This document shows positions 8,789-16,637 of a DNA stretch of 64,000 bases, piece after piece. The stretch comes from M3007 sp033764075 (GTDB taxonomy: Bacteria; Bacteroidota; Bacteroidia; Chitinophagales; Saprospiraceae). How positions within the stretch are numbered: position 1 is the first letter of the stretch; every line of letters begins with the position of its first letter. Location of the stretch: positions 1 through 64,000 of the forward strand of contig JANRJH010000016.1 of the NCBI GenBank assembly GCA_033764075.1. Direction: 5' to 3'. Made by a program: the position numbers and the translations under genes. The notes under the pieces were generated by a model, which worked only from the letters and a program-made list of their open reading frames with translations, made no database searches and was not told the DNA's origin.

Positions 8789-10500
8789 GGTTGTTCGGGT
8801 TGGGCGTAGCGGCGTTTGCGGAAATAGAGGAACAGCCAGCCGAATATTCCGAGGAAGGCCAGGGGCAGGCCGATGTTCAGCGCTTGCCACAGAGTTTTTT
8901 CCTTTTTGGCCCGCACCGTGTCGAGCAGGCGGAGTTTCACCTCCCGCGAACGCGCTTCGATGATGCCGTTCGCGTCCAGCAGGTATTCTACGGCGTTGAG
9001 CAGCAAGTCCTTGTTGGCGTAGGTGTGGCCTTCAAAGCGGTTCAGGCCCAGGGGTAACCACTCCTTGGCTTCGCGGTTGCGAACAAAGTTGGCGGCCACA
9101 TCGCCGTCGCTGACCACCAGCATGCGCGTCGGCTCGCTGTGCGACCGGTAGGTGACGCCCAGGCGCATGAGGCCGGCCATCATCTCATCCGACACCCTGT
9201 TTTCAAAATTGGACGGGAACACGCCTTCGAGCAGCACGCCCACGATTTGTTTGCCCTTGTCGAATTTTTCCGGGATGGGGTCGTATTTCAGGATTTCGAA
9301 GTTCAGGTCAATCGGGCTGAACTGGAGGCGGCTGTAGCGGCTGGTGGTGAGCACCGGTGTTTTTTTGATGTCTGTTTTGGTGCGTATCGTGTCAATGCTG
9401 GAGCAGAAGCGCAGTTCGACGCGATCCAGATTTTTGACGACGGGGTGCTGCCCGTCGGGGATCACTGCGGGGTGGTAGTACCATTTGAACAGGTCGAACT
9501 GGGGTGCGTTGCCCACCTGGCCCACCTGCAGGGGGATGCGCGTGCACTCCATATCGAGCACCAGGTCGGGCTGGATGCGCACGCCGTATTTGAAGAGCTG
9601 GTCTTCGAGATTGAGCGGGTAGTCGGCCGGCACGAAGCGGCTGCTGATCCGCATGCTGTCCAGATCGGCCCCCAGGCGGTCGATGAGCCACATGATTTTG
9701 CCGCCGTGCATGGCGTACTGATCAATCTTGAACTTGTCTTTCTCCGAGAATGGGAAGCGGGGTTTAGCGATCACCAGCAGGGCGCAGACTTCCGGTTTGA
9801 GGTGCACGACCGAGTCGAGGTTAACCCGGTCCACATCGTAAAACTGGCGCAGGCTCCGCTCCAGGTCGGCTGTTTGCAGCTCATCCAGCTCGCCGTGCCC
9901 TTCGGTGAGCAGGATTACCGGGCGCTGGGGCGACATCAGTTTTTTGACTGCGTTGGCAAACTTGTATTCCAGCAGACTCACCGAGTTGTTGATCACTTCC
10001 TCCGGGCTGAGGGTGGGCGATTCGTTTTCGAGCAACTTGACCGGCAGGCGGCGACTGCCATAATGGAATACGGCCACCGGGTAGACGAGTTTTTGGGAGG
10101 TCTCCCCCTGGTCGCTCACACGGAGGTTGACGGGCACGATACCGTCCTGGGCCAGGGCCTTGCGCCGGCTGTTGATCTCCTCCACGGTGCCGATGCCCGG
10201 ATCTTCGAATTGGTAGTCAATCTGTGGGTTGACCGACCGGAAATCGGCCAGCATGTCGCGCGTGGCATCTTGCAAGCGCTTGAACCCGGCCGGAAAGTCG
10301 CCTTCCAGCAACACTTGTACATACACCCGGTCTTTTACCTCCCGCAGCAGCGCCTTGGTCGGGCGCGTCAGTGTATAGCGCCGCTCCTCTGTAAGGTCGA
10401 TGTGGGCATAAAAAGCGCCGGCAATGATGTTGGCGAATAACACCACACCGCAAAAAAGAGCAAACTGCAACAGGGATTGTGCACGCCGTGTACGGGCCAT
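8785..10500 (-). CDS. gldG: Gliding motility-associated ABC transporter substrate-binding protein GldG
   Basis: 571 aa. An N-terminal membrane helix (LLQFALFCGVVLFANIIAG) is followed by DLTEERRYTLTRPTKALLRE, the opening of the GldG/auxiliary ABC family. A large extracytoplasmic region follows, and a C-terminal helix (IGLPLAFLGIFGWLFLYF) ends in basic residues. In Flavobacterium GldA/F/G form an ABC complex needed for gliding. Start at 10500 matches MARTRRAQ and a -7 box 39 bp upstream. gldF, normally directly upstream, is absent: the upstream neighbour is divergent. Confidence 0.9.
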   Translation of the reverse strand: MARTRRAQSLLQFALFCGVVLFANIIAGAFYAHIDLTEERRYTLTRPTKALLREVKDRVYVQVLLEGDFPAGFKRLQDATRDMLADFRSVNPQIDYQFEDPGIGTVEEINSRRKALAQDGIVPVNLRVSDQGETSQKLVYPVAVFHYGSRRLPVKLLENESPTLSPEEVINNSVSLLEYKFANAVKKLMSPQRPVILLTEGHGELDELQTADLERSLRQFYDVDRVNLDSVVHLKPEVCALLVIAKPRFPFSEKDKFKIDQYAMHGGKIMWLIDRLGADLDSMRISSRFVPADYPLNLEDQLFKYGVRIQPDLVLDMECTRIPLQVGQVGNAPQFDLFKWYYHPAVIPDGQHPVVKNLDRVELRFCSSIDTIRTKTDIKKTPVLTTSRYSRLQFSPIDLNFEILKYDPIPEKFDKGKQIVGVLLEGVFPSNFENRVSDEMMAGLMRLGVTYRSHSEPTRMLVVSDGDVAANFVRNREAKEWLPLGLNRFEGHTYANKDLLLNAVEYLLDANGIIEARSREVKLRLLDTVRAKKEKTLWQALNIGLPLAFLGIFGWLFLYFRKRRYAQPEQP

Positions 10501-10538
10501 ACCTCGAACGAATAAACCGGTGAACGCGAAAAACAACG

Positions 10539-10546
10539 CAAAGTTA
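10539..10546 (-). promoter_or_regulatory. Promoter -7 box TAACTTTG for gldG
   Basis: TAnnTTTG match on the minus strand (CAAAGTTA on +), 39 bp upstream of the gldG ATG. It supports independent transcription of gldG without gldF. Confidence 0.6.
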
Positions 10547-10629
10547 CGACAGGGGGCCGCTTTTTCTGAACAATAAACCCGTATGGTTACCGGTTATTTA
10601 CCGCAGTGTTCAAAAAACAAATCCCCATC

Positions 10630-12294
10630 ATGTTACATGTCCGCCTCACCGCTGCGCTCTTGTGGGCAGTGGTCTGTTCCGCCCCGGCCCAGTGCATCCA
10701 GGGCGATTGCCAAAATGGCCAGGGTACCTTCGTTTACCCCTCCGGCGCCAAATACATCGGCCATTTTAAAAACGGCGAGATCCACGGCGTCGGCGTATGT
10801 TATTACACAGACGGCAGCAAATATCAGGGTGAATGGGCCCACCGCTACCCGGATGGTAAAGGCACCAAAACGTACACCGACGGCACCACCCGCACCGGGT
10901 TGTGGAAAAAAGGCAAGCCGGTGGACGCCGGCGGCAAGGTGCTTGAGGAGTACATCGCCAAAAAGGAGGAAGAACAACAGGACGACGGCACCAACATACA
11001 GGTCGGCTGCCTCAGCGGCGACTGCCAGAACGGACAGGGTGTATTCGCCTATGCCGACGGCAGTAAGTACGACGGGTTGTTCCGCAACGGAAAATTTGAG
11101 GGGCAGGGCAAATTTTACTTCGCCAATGGCGAACGGTATGAAGGCAAATTTCACCAAAACTACCCACACGGTCCCGGTACCCTGTACAAACCCACCGGCG
11201 AAGTGGAAAGCGGCGAATGGCGCAACGGTGAGTTCGCGGGGGGCTCCCTGGCTTTGGGTGGAAAAACCGGCTGCATAGATGGCGACTGCGAAAACGGCAA
11301 AGGCACCTATATATATAAGGCCGGATCTGCCAGGTACATTGGTGAATTCCGGGACGGCCAACCCCACGGACGCGGCGAATGCACCTATGCCAACGGTGAC
11401 GTGTACCAGGGCGAGTGGCAAAACGGCGCATTTGGGGGCCTGGGCACCCTGGTGCTGCACGACGGTACCAGCATACGCGGCTACTGGCAAAATGGCGAAT
11501 ACCTCGGCAAGGAAAATCCGGATCCCGTGGCCGGCCAGGAGCCGGCCCCCGACCCGGCGACCAAGCCCGTGGATATGCCCAAAGTATGGGCTGTAGTGGT
11601 CGGCGTGGCCTCCTACGACCATATGCCTGCGCTTCGGTACACCGACGACGACGCCTACCGGGTATTTGCCTTCCTGAAGAGTCCTGAGGGCGGCGCCCTG
11701 CCCGACGATCAGGTGCGCATCCTCATTGACGAAGACGCTACCCGCGAAAACGTGCTTGAATCCATGAAATCCCTCTTCAGCAAGGCCGCCCCCAACGACC
11801 TTGTGCTTTTCTACTTCTCGGGACACGGATTGAACGGTTCATTCCTGCCCATCGACTTCGACGGATTCAACAACAAAATCGCCCACGAGGAAATATCCCT
11901 GATCTTCAACAACAGCCGGGCCAAGTACAAACTCTGCGTGGCCGACGCCTGCCACTCCGGCAGCCTGTTTGCCATGCGCTCCACAGAGGAGGAAACCCTG
12001 CTGAATACCTACTACGCCACCCTGAGCAAGTCGGTTTCCGGAACAGCCATCATCATGTCCTCCAAAGCCGAAGAAACCTCCCTGGAATCCTCCGGGTTGC
12101 GGCAAGGCGTGTTCAGCCACTTCCTCATCCGGGGACTCAAAGGCGAAGCCGACAAAAACAACGACAAAGTGGTTGGTATCTACGAACTCTACACCTACGT
12201 ATACGATCAGGTGCGTGCCTATACCGGTAACCGACAAAGCCCGGTCATCAAGGGAACATTCGATCCTATGATGCCGGTTGCCGTAATGCGCTGA
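10630..12294 (+). CDS. Secreted MORN-repeat protein with caspase (C14) domain
   Basis: 554 aa. The signal peptide ends near APAQC. Three blocks each open with C-x-x-G-D-C (CIQGDCQNGQG, CLSGDCQNGQG, CIDGDCENGKG) and carry several MORN motifs of the form YxGxFxNGxxHGxG (about residues 20-300). A caspase/metacaspase domain runs from ~316 to the end: PKVWAVVVGVASYDH, catalytic His in FYFSGHG (~398) and Cys in VADACHSGS (~440). Both catalytic residues are present. C14 enzymes with an Asp-rich S1 pocket cut after Arg/Lys in metacaspases; specificity here is unknown. ATG at 10630 is preferred over GTG at 10606. Followed by a strong terminator. Confidence 0.9.
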   Translation: MLHVRLTAALLWAVVCSAPAQCIQGDCQNGQGTFVYPSGAKYIGHFKNGEIHGVGVCYYTDGSKYQGEWAHRYPDGKGTKTYTDGTTRTGLWKKGKPVDAGGKVLEEYIAKKEEEQQDDGTNIQVGCLSGDCQNGQGVFAYADGSKYDGLFRNGKFEGQGKFYFANGERYEGKFHQNYPHGPGTLYKPTGEVESGEWRNGEFAGGSLALGGKTGCIDGDCENGKGTYIYKAGSARYIGEFRDGQPHGRGECTYANGDVYQGEWQNGAFGGLGTLVLHDGTSIRGYWQNGEYLGKENPDPVAGQEPAPDPATKPVDMPKVWAVVVGVASYDHMPALRYTDDDAYRVFAFLKSPEGGALPDDQVRILIDEDATRENVLESMKSLFSKAAPNDLVLFYFSGHGLNGSFLPIDFDGFNNKIAHEEISLIFNNSRAKYKLCVADACHSGSLFAMRSTEEETLLNTYYATLSKSVSGTAIIMSSKAEETSLESSGLRQGVFSHFLIRGLKGEADKNNDKVVGIYELYTYVYDQVRAYTGNRQSPVIKGTFDPMMPVAVMR

Positions 12295-12372
12295 GCCCGG
12301 CATCGTCGCGCTCTTTGCCCCCTTTCATACCCCACCGGGTGGCTTTGCATCCCCGTTTGCCACCTGTCCGAC

Positions 12373-12416
12373 AAAAAAAAGCAGAAAAATGAAAAATTTT
12401 TTTCTGCTTTTTTTTA
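12373..12416 (+). terminator. A/T-rich terminator hairpin
   Basis: Long inverted repeat: eight A plus GCAGAAAAA, then the complementary TTTTTCTGC plus eight T, about 80 bp after the caspase gene. It separates that gene from the small-RNA region. Confidence 0.85.
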
Positions 12417-12491
12417 ACAAAACAACTTTTTTTTTTACTTTAAAAAATTGTTTATCAAGTTTTTAATAAAAAAAAACTCGATTTTTCGTTA

Positions 12492-12543
12492 AACAAACGC
12501 ATTTTTTTGTTCTTTCCACTTGTGCAGACCTGCTGCACTTTTG
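12492..12543 (+). promoter_or_regulatory. Promoter block of array unit 1
   Basis: AACAAACGC at 12492, a T-run with TTTG to 12509, and a -7-like CACTTTTG at 12536-12543. The whole block, including the following TACTGTCAAT, is repeated at 12906-12967, which argues for function. It deviates from TAnnTTTG at the first base. Confidence 0.5.
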
Positions 12544-12549
12544 TACTGT

Positions 12550-12664
12550 CAATGATGTGCAGGGAAAAGCAACCGACACAACGCCGACAACCTGATTAGG
12601 AACTTTTCATGAGATTATATACGGGAAACCGCCGCGGCACAAACGAGTGCCGCGGTTTTTTTTT
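12550..12664 (+). ncRNA. Candidate small RNA, array unit 1
   Basis: Predicted ~115 nt transcript from the promoter block to a perfect terminator. It has a variable 5' part (12554-12602), the conserved box CTTTTCATGAGATTATAT (12603-12620), and a 9-bp stem CCGCGGCAC/GTGCCGCGG around loop AAACGA (12632-12655), followed by nine T. The ATG in the box opens a frame that is not kept in the other copies, so I read it as RNA. No known RNA family recognised. Confidence 0.55.
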
Positions 12665-12905
12665 GTCCATACCCGAACAAGCACAAAATTTGCTTTCGAA
12701 GCGACGTTTCCTCAACAGATGCAACCGCAAATCCGTCAAAAATGACCCCGGGAACAAAACTTCAGCAGTATTTTGATCGTATTTTGAAAAAAAAATGGAC
12801 TAAAATTTTATTTTTTTTCAACAAAAACAAAAAACATAATCAAGTAAAATATTGATAATTAAATAATTGTATTGATAATGATGTTTTTTGGTGTGTTTTT
12901 TACTC

Positions 12906-12957
12906 AACAAACGCATTTTTTTGTTCTTTTTGTTCCAGCAACACCGCCGCACTTTTG
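12906..12957 (+). promoter_or_regulatory. Promoter block of array unit 2
   Basis: Near-copy of the unit 1 block: AACAAACGC at 12906-12914, a TTTTTTTG stretch, and CACTTTTG at 12950-12957 followed by TACTGTCAAT. The 26-base spacing between the T-run TTTG and the -7 box is the same in both copies, although the sequence between them differs. Confidence 0.5.
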
Positions 12958-12963
12958 TACTGT

Positions 12964-13087
12964 CAATAACGAACAACGGAGCGAATCACAAAAGCAGGTT
13001 GATTGTTGATGACCACCGATTTGGACTTTTCATGAGATTATATACGGGAAACCGCCGCGGCACAAACGAGTGCCGCGGTTTTTTTTT
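12964..13087 (+). ncRNA. Candidate small RNA, array unit 2
   Basis: Predicted ~124 nt transcript. The 5' ~60 nt differ from unit 1, while the box (13026-13043) and everything to the T-run (13044-13087) are identical to unit 1, including stem CCGCGGCAC/GTGCCGCGG. A variable 5' half joined to a constant 3' half is the layout expected of a sibling sRNA pair with different targets. Confidence 0.55.
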
Positions 13088-13278
13088 GCCCATACCGCCT
13101 GGTTCGGTAGCGCCTCAAGGGAACAAAAACAGGTGCAAAAGGAAAAGAAGACACTATTTTATTGCGGATTAAGGTGCTTATAATCAAAATGATAAGCATA
13201 ATTTGCCGCTCATTCAACCATTTTTAAGCGGGTGATTAAACCCTGCAAACCGGGCTGGGAGGAGGCCCCGGGCGCCCT

Positions 13279-13286
13279 GATCTTTG
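13279..13286 (+). promoter_or_regulatory. Possible -7 box GATCTTTG of array unit 3
   Basis: One mismatch to TAnnTTTG, 38 bp upstream of the unit 3 box. No -33 element is visible. Confidence 0.3.
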
Positions 13287-13292
13287 TGTCAT

Positions 13293-13379
13293 CAAAAGCG
13301 CTACAGAAAACTTCACTGGACATCTTTTCATGAGATTATATCGGGAAACCGCCGCAGTGCAAATGAGCACTGCGGTTTT
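13293..13379 (+). ncRNA. Candidate small RNA, array unit 3
   Basis: Box CTTTTCATGAGATTATAT at 13324-13341, then stem CCGCAGTGC/GCACTGCGG around AAATGA (13352-13375) and TTTT. Compared with units 1 and 2, stem positions 5, 7, 8 and 9 differ and every change is compensated on the other side, so the stem is under pairing selection or arose by stem-preserving change. Confidence 0.5.
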
Positions 13380-13438
13380 CTCCCGGGTTACTTGGGAAAC
13401 TTCATCAACAAAACGCTTCAGAGAATTCGATTGGACGA

Positions 13439-13489
13439 CTTTTCATGAGATTACATACAGGAACACCGCGGCGCAAACGAGCGCCGCGG
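13439..13489 (+). ncRNA. Array unit 4: box plus hairpin, no T-run
   Basis: Box CTTTTCATGAGATTACAT (13439-13456) and stem CCGCGGCGC/GCGCCGCGG around AAACGA (13466-13489). One stem pair differs from unit 1 (A-T to G-C), again compensated. It is followed by AAATTCC rather than T, so it would not terminate; it may be part of a longer transcript from unit 3 or a decayed copy. Confidence 0.4.
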
Positions 13490-13534
13490 AAATTCCTGGA
13501 CCTAATCCCCGACCGACCAACCCTTCATTCGCAC

Positions 13535-13595
13535 ATTTTCATGAGATTATATTTTGGCATCCCGCTGCGCTGAAGTGCGTGGCGGGATTTTTTTT
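13535..13595 (+). ncRNA. Candidate small RNA 3' end, array unit 5
   Basis: Box ATTTTCATGAGATTATAT (13535-13552) followed by a different stem, ATCCCGC ... GCGGGAT (13559-13588), and eight T. The box is kept while the hairpin sequence is replaced, showing that the box is conserved independently of the hairpin. No promoter seen just upstream. Confidence 0.45.
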
Positions 13596-13686
13596 GTCAG
13601 TTGCATATTTATGGATATCAAAGTTTTGTGTCCTGTAAACAGGTTAGTTGCACCCGTTCTGCGACCTCACAGGACGGGTTTATCTG

Positions 13687-13720
13687 TTTGGAATGGCGCG
13701 CAACGATGACTTTACCTTTG
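13687..13720 (+). promoter_or_regulatory. Promoter of array unit 6 (TTTG-N22-TACCTTTG)
   Basis: TTTG at 13687-13690 and the exact -7 consensus TACCTTTG at 13713-13720. This is the best promoter in the array. Confidence 0.6.
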
Positions 13721-13726
13721 TTGCAT

Positions 13727-13891
13727 CATTATCGGGAACTAACCAAGCCCGTTTGCAAGAGCAACCTTAATCCTTGGAGACATAATACAATCCTTTTTTC
13801 CCCCTTTTCCTGGCGGACAAGGTGACGAACAACTTATGAGATGATACGGACTCATTAAGTCGCGGTGCGAAAGCGCACTGCGATTTTTTTT
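13727..13891 (+). ncRNA. Candidate small RNA, array unit 6 (diverged box)
   Basis: Predicted ~165 nt transcript from the TACCTTTG promoter to an 11-bp stem around loop AAAG (13859-13884) and eight T. The box is degenerate (AACTTATGAGATGATACGG, 13830-13848). Its terminator overlaps the recQ stop codon and probably also serves as the boundary with that convergent gene. Confidence 0.5.
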
Positions 13892-15689
13892 ATGGGGCAA
13901 ATCGGCGGATGGCATTCAGGAAAGCATCGCCGTACAGGTGGAGTTTGCGCTCGCCCACGCCGCTAATCCGCAGCAGATCGGCGTCGGTCCTGGGTCTTCT
14001 GGCGGACATGAGTTCGAGGGTGACGTCGCTGAAAATCAGATAGGGCGGTATGCCACGCTCCTGGCCCAGGCGCCGACGGAGTTCGACCAGTTGCCTGAAG
14101 AGTTCGTTGGTGCCGGGATGGGGCACTGGTTGCTCCTTACCTGCCGGCGCGTATGGTTCAGGCCTGGGAGGCACTGCCAACCGTATGGACTTGCGGCCGA
14201 AGAGCACTTCCCGCCCTTCATCGGTCACCCGCAGGCGGTTGTGCTCGTCGTACACCATTTCAATCAACCCGTGGTGCAGCATTTGGGAGAGGAGGAACAT
14301 CCATTGCTCAGCGGAAAATTCCTTTCCCGCACCGTAGGTTTTGATCTGGTGGAATCCCCTTTCCAGCACCTCGCGTTTTGCACTGCCCCGCAGCACATCG
14401 ACCAGCAGGAGCATGCCGATCTGTTCGCCGCACCGCTGCAGGGCAGAGAGGGCTTTTTGCACGGGCACGGCGCCGTCAAAAGACTGGGGCGGGTTGCGGC
14501 AAACATCGCAATTGCCGCAGTTGCCGTCGTGGGGTTCACCAAAATAATGAAGTACGGTTTTGCGCCGGCAAACGGGCGACTCGGCGAACTCGTACATGCG
14601 CTGGAGCTTACTCACCTTGAGGGCTGTCTGCTCGGGAGGCGCGTCGCCGTCCTCGAACATCCGCCGGTAGGTGGTCACGTCGCCATAACTGAAAAACAAA
14701 AGGGCATCGGCCGGCAGCCCGTCCCGTCCGGCACGGCCAATTTCCTGGTAGTATCCCTCCAGATTTCTGGGCAGGTTGTAGTGGATGACAAACCGCACGT
14801 TGCTTTTGTCTATGCCCATGCCGAATGCGATGGTGGCACAAACGATGGGTGTGCGGTCGTAAATAAAGTCGTCCTGCACCGAATTGCGTTGCCGGGCGCT
14901 CATGTCAGCGTGATACGGGGCGGCCCGGTGCCCGTCGCGACACAATTTGGTGGCCAGTTCTTCGCAGGAGCGGCGCGACAGGCAATAGATGATGCCCGAT
15001 TGTTTTTTTCGGACGCCAAGAAAGTCAAGGAGTTGGCCGTAGCGATTTTGGCCGGGTCGGACCTGCAGGTTCAGGTTGGGCCGGTCGAACGAATCGACGA
15101 ACAGCCGGGGTTCGCGCAGTTGGAGCTGATCAGCTATGTCTTTACGCGTGAGCCTGTCGGCGGTCGCCGTCAGGGCAATAAGGGGTACATTCGGGAAAAG
15201 GGTTTTGAGGAAGCGCAGTTGGGTGTACTCCGGCCGGAAATCGTGGCCCCAGGCGGAAATGCAATGGGCTTCGTCTATGGCAATCAGGCTGACCTGCATG
15301 CGGCGCAGCAGGGGCTGGAAGCCCTGGGAGGCGACCTTTTCGGGGCTGACGTACAGGAGTCGAATGTCGCCTTTCAGGGCGGCATCCTCCACTTCCCGGA
15401 GTTTTTCCGGCGGCAGGCTGCTGTTGATGAAGGCCGCCGGAATGCCGTTGCCGCGAAGCCCTTCCACCTGATCTTTCATTAGGGCGATCAATGGACTAAT
15501 GACCAGCGCCGTGCCGGGAAGGGTTACGGCCGGAATCTGAAAGCACATGCTTTTTCCCCCGCCGGTGGGCATCAGCACCAGCGCGTCGGCGCCTGCATAC
15601 ACGGCGCGGATGACCTCGGCCTGCATGGGTCTGAAGGCCTCATAGCCAAAGTATTTCTTCAATGCCTGTTGCGCGTGGTCAAGCGTCAT
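13890..15689 (-). CDS. recQ: ATP-dependent DNA helicase RecQ
   Basis: 599 aa, superfamily 2 3'-5' helicase for recombination and fork repair. Walker A MPTGGGKSMCFQIPA (~43-57), Walker B/aromatic loop IDEAHCISAWGHDFRPEY (~140-157) and motif VI QEIGRAGRDGLP (~320) are all present. The RQC zinc site uses Cys residues in SPVCRRKTVLHYFGE and NCGNCDVC (~375-405). One HRDC domain lies at the C terminus (ELFRQLVELRRRLGQERG to ISGVGERKLHLYG). Start at 15689 (MTLDHAQQALKKYFGY) fits the family. Single gene, convergent with the hairpin array. Confidence 0.95.
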   Translation of the reverse strand: MTLDHAQQALKKYFGYEAFRPMQAEVIRAVYAGADALVLMPTGGGKSMCFQIPAVTLPGTALVISPLIALMKDQVEGLRGNGIPAAFINSSLPPEKLREVEDAALKGDIRLLYVSPEKVASQGFQPLLRRMQVSLIAIDEAHCISAWGHDFRPEYTQLRFLKTLFPNVPLIALTATADRLTRKDIADQLQLREPRLFVDSFDRPNLNLQVRPGQNRYGQLLDFLGVRKKQSGIIYCLSRRSCEELATKLCRDGHRAAPYHADMSARQRNSVQDDFIYDRTPIVCATIAFGMGIDKSNVRFVIHYNLPRNLEGYYQEIGRAGRDGLPADALLFFSYGDVTTYRRMFEDGDAPPEQTALKVSKLQRMYEFAESPVCRRKTVLHYFGEPHDGNCGNCDVCRNPPQSFDGAVPVQKALSALQRCGEQIGMLLLVDVLRGSAKREVLERGFHQIKTYGAGKEFSAEQWMFLLSQMLHHGLIEMVYDEHNRLRVTDEGREVLFGRKSIRLAVPPRPEPYAPAGKEQPVPHPGTNELFRQLVELRRRLGQERGIPPYLIFSDVTLELMSARRPRTDADLLRISGVGERKLHLYGDAFLNAIRRFAP

Positions 15690-15796
15690 GGTCAGCGGAG
15701 GACGGCAATTGCCGCAACGCAAATATAAAACAAATTATAGCAATTTAAATGAAAAATATTTTCAACAAAAAGTTGCATAACAAAAACGAATTGTTT

Positions 15797-15804
15797 TATA
15801 TTTG
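15797..15804 (+). promoter_or_regulatory. Promoter -7 box TATATTTG
   Basis: TAnnTTTG match 31 bp upstream of the glucosaminidase-like gene, in an A/T-rich divergent region shared with recQ. Confidence 0.55.
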
Positions 15805-15834
15805 CATGATCATTGATGTGCAAAATCTCAGGCG

Positions 15835-16473
15835 ATGACGCTCTCTTCCATTTGGTTTTTTTGTAAAAGGTACTGGTTTTATATGGCCTTGACGATCATT
15901 ATTTTGCTTGCACTGCTAAGGCATTTAGGCAGTTGGCCTGCGGCGGCTTCACGGTCGCCGAGGTTTACGGAAGAGCCGGCATCCGGCGACGCCTCTTTGC
16001 TGGGTGTGTTGGTTACCCCGGAGCAACCGGCCAAAGCCATGCCCCCCATTGGTGAGGATGCCGCCCGGGCATTTTTTCGACGGTTTGCGCCGGTTGCCGT
16101 GTCGGAGCGAAAAAAATACGGCGTACCGGCAGCCGTCACCCTGGCGTACGCCTTTAGCAACAGCCATGCGGGTCAAAAAATGCCGGCACAACAGGCAAAC
16201 AACTATTTTTCGCTGCCGTGTACGTCCGATTGGGAGGGAGATACCTTTGAACAGGAAGGGGTCTGTTTCCGACGCTATGAAACGGCGTGGGAGAGTTTTC
16301 GCGATTTCAGCGTGTTCATGAGCAGCCAGGAATGGTATGGAGCGGTGCGCAGGCAATCCGGCAAGGATTGGAGGGGCTGGGTGAAAGCGCTGGAGCGGAA
16401 CAGCGGACCGACCGCCGCTCATACGATGCAAGCGGTCATAGAACAATACGGTCTCGACGAGTTGGACCGTTAG
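15835..16473 (+). CDS. Glucosaminidase-fold protein lacking the catalytic Glu
   Basis: 212 aa. One membrane anchor (residues ~14-29), then a FlgJ/LytG-type glucosaminidase domain from ~75: YGVPAAVTLAYAFSNSHAG, ANNYFSLPC and VCFRRYETAWESFRDFSVFM align with the usual phrases. In active enzymes the first phrase reads LLESGxG with Glu as acid catalyst; here the Glu position is Asn (FSNSHAG). It may bind peptidoglycan without cutting, or use another residue. The inner-membrane-anchored topology suggests periplasmic action at the wall. Confidence 0.7.
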   Translation: MTLSSIWFFCKRYWFYMALTIIILLALLRHLGSWPAAASRSPRFTEEPASGDASLLGVLVTPEQPAKAMPPIGEDAARAFFRRFAPVAVSERKKYGVPAAVTLAYAFSNSHAGQKMPAQQANNYFSLPCTSDWEGDTFEQEGVCFRRYETAWESFRDFSVFMSSQEWYGAVRRQSGKDWRGWVKALERNSGPTAAHTMQAVIEQYGLDELDR

Positions 16474-16608
16474 CGTGCCCGCCCGGACGCTTCATTAATC
16501 GGTTACGCTGCCTGATCTTTTGGGTTTTAACACCTGCTTAACACTAAACTGTGTCGTTTTTCAGTTACTGTTTGACACACGCTCGTCAAACACAAAGCAA
16601 TGAAACCT

Positions 16609-16616
16609 TACATTTG
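16609..16616 (+). promoter_or_regulatory. Promoter -7 box TACATTTG
   Basis: Exact TAnnTTTG match 22 bp upstream of the ATG at 16638. It decides that start against the longer reading from 16551, which would include the promoter. Confidence 0.6.
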
Positions 16617-16637
16617 TTGCTGTACAACCTGAACACG

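Larger units (their letters stand above)
12417..13889. other. 1.47 kb gene-free region holding a hairpin / small-RNA array
   Basis: No credible protein-coding frame. It contains very A/T-rich stretches (12417-12490 and 12760-12900), two near-identical promoter-like blocks (12492-12553 and 12906-12967), and six GC-rich hairpins preceded by a TTTTCATGAGATTATAT-like box. The array sits between the terminator of the caspase gene and the stop codon of recQ. An additional small inverted repeat (CCCGT / ACGGG) lies at about 13657-13680 without the box. Confidence 0.7.

Noticed and set aside
9139..10440. 433-codon plus-strand frame across gldG
   Set aside because: Antisense shadow of gldG.
12600..13600. 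Short peptides starting MRLY at each box ATG
   Set aside because: Frames diverge between copies, one stops after ten codons, and the conserved part is the box and the pairing of the stem, not codons.
12600..13891. Integron attC sites or retron msr/msd
   Set aside because: No integrase or reverse transcriptase in the window; hairpins end in T-runs as terminators do.
13938..15482. 514-codon plus-strand frame across recQ
   Set aside because: Antisense to well-supported recQ, no recognisable domain.
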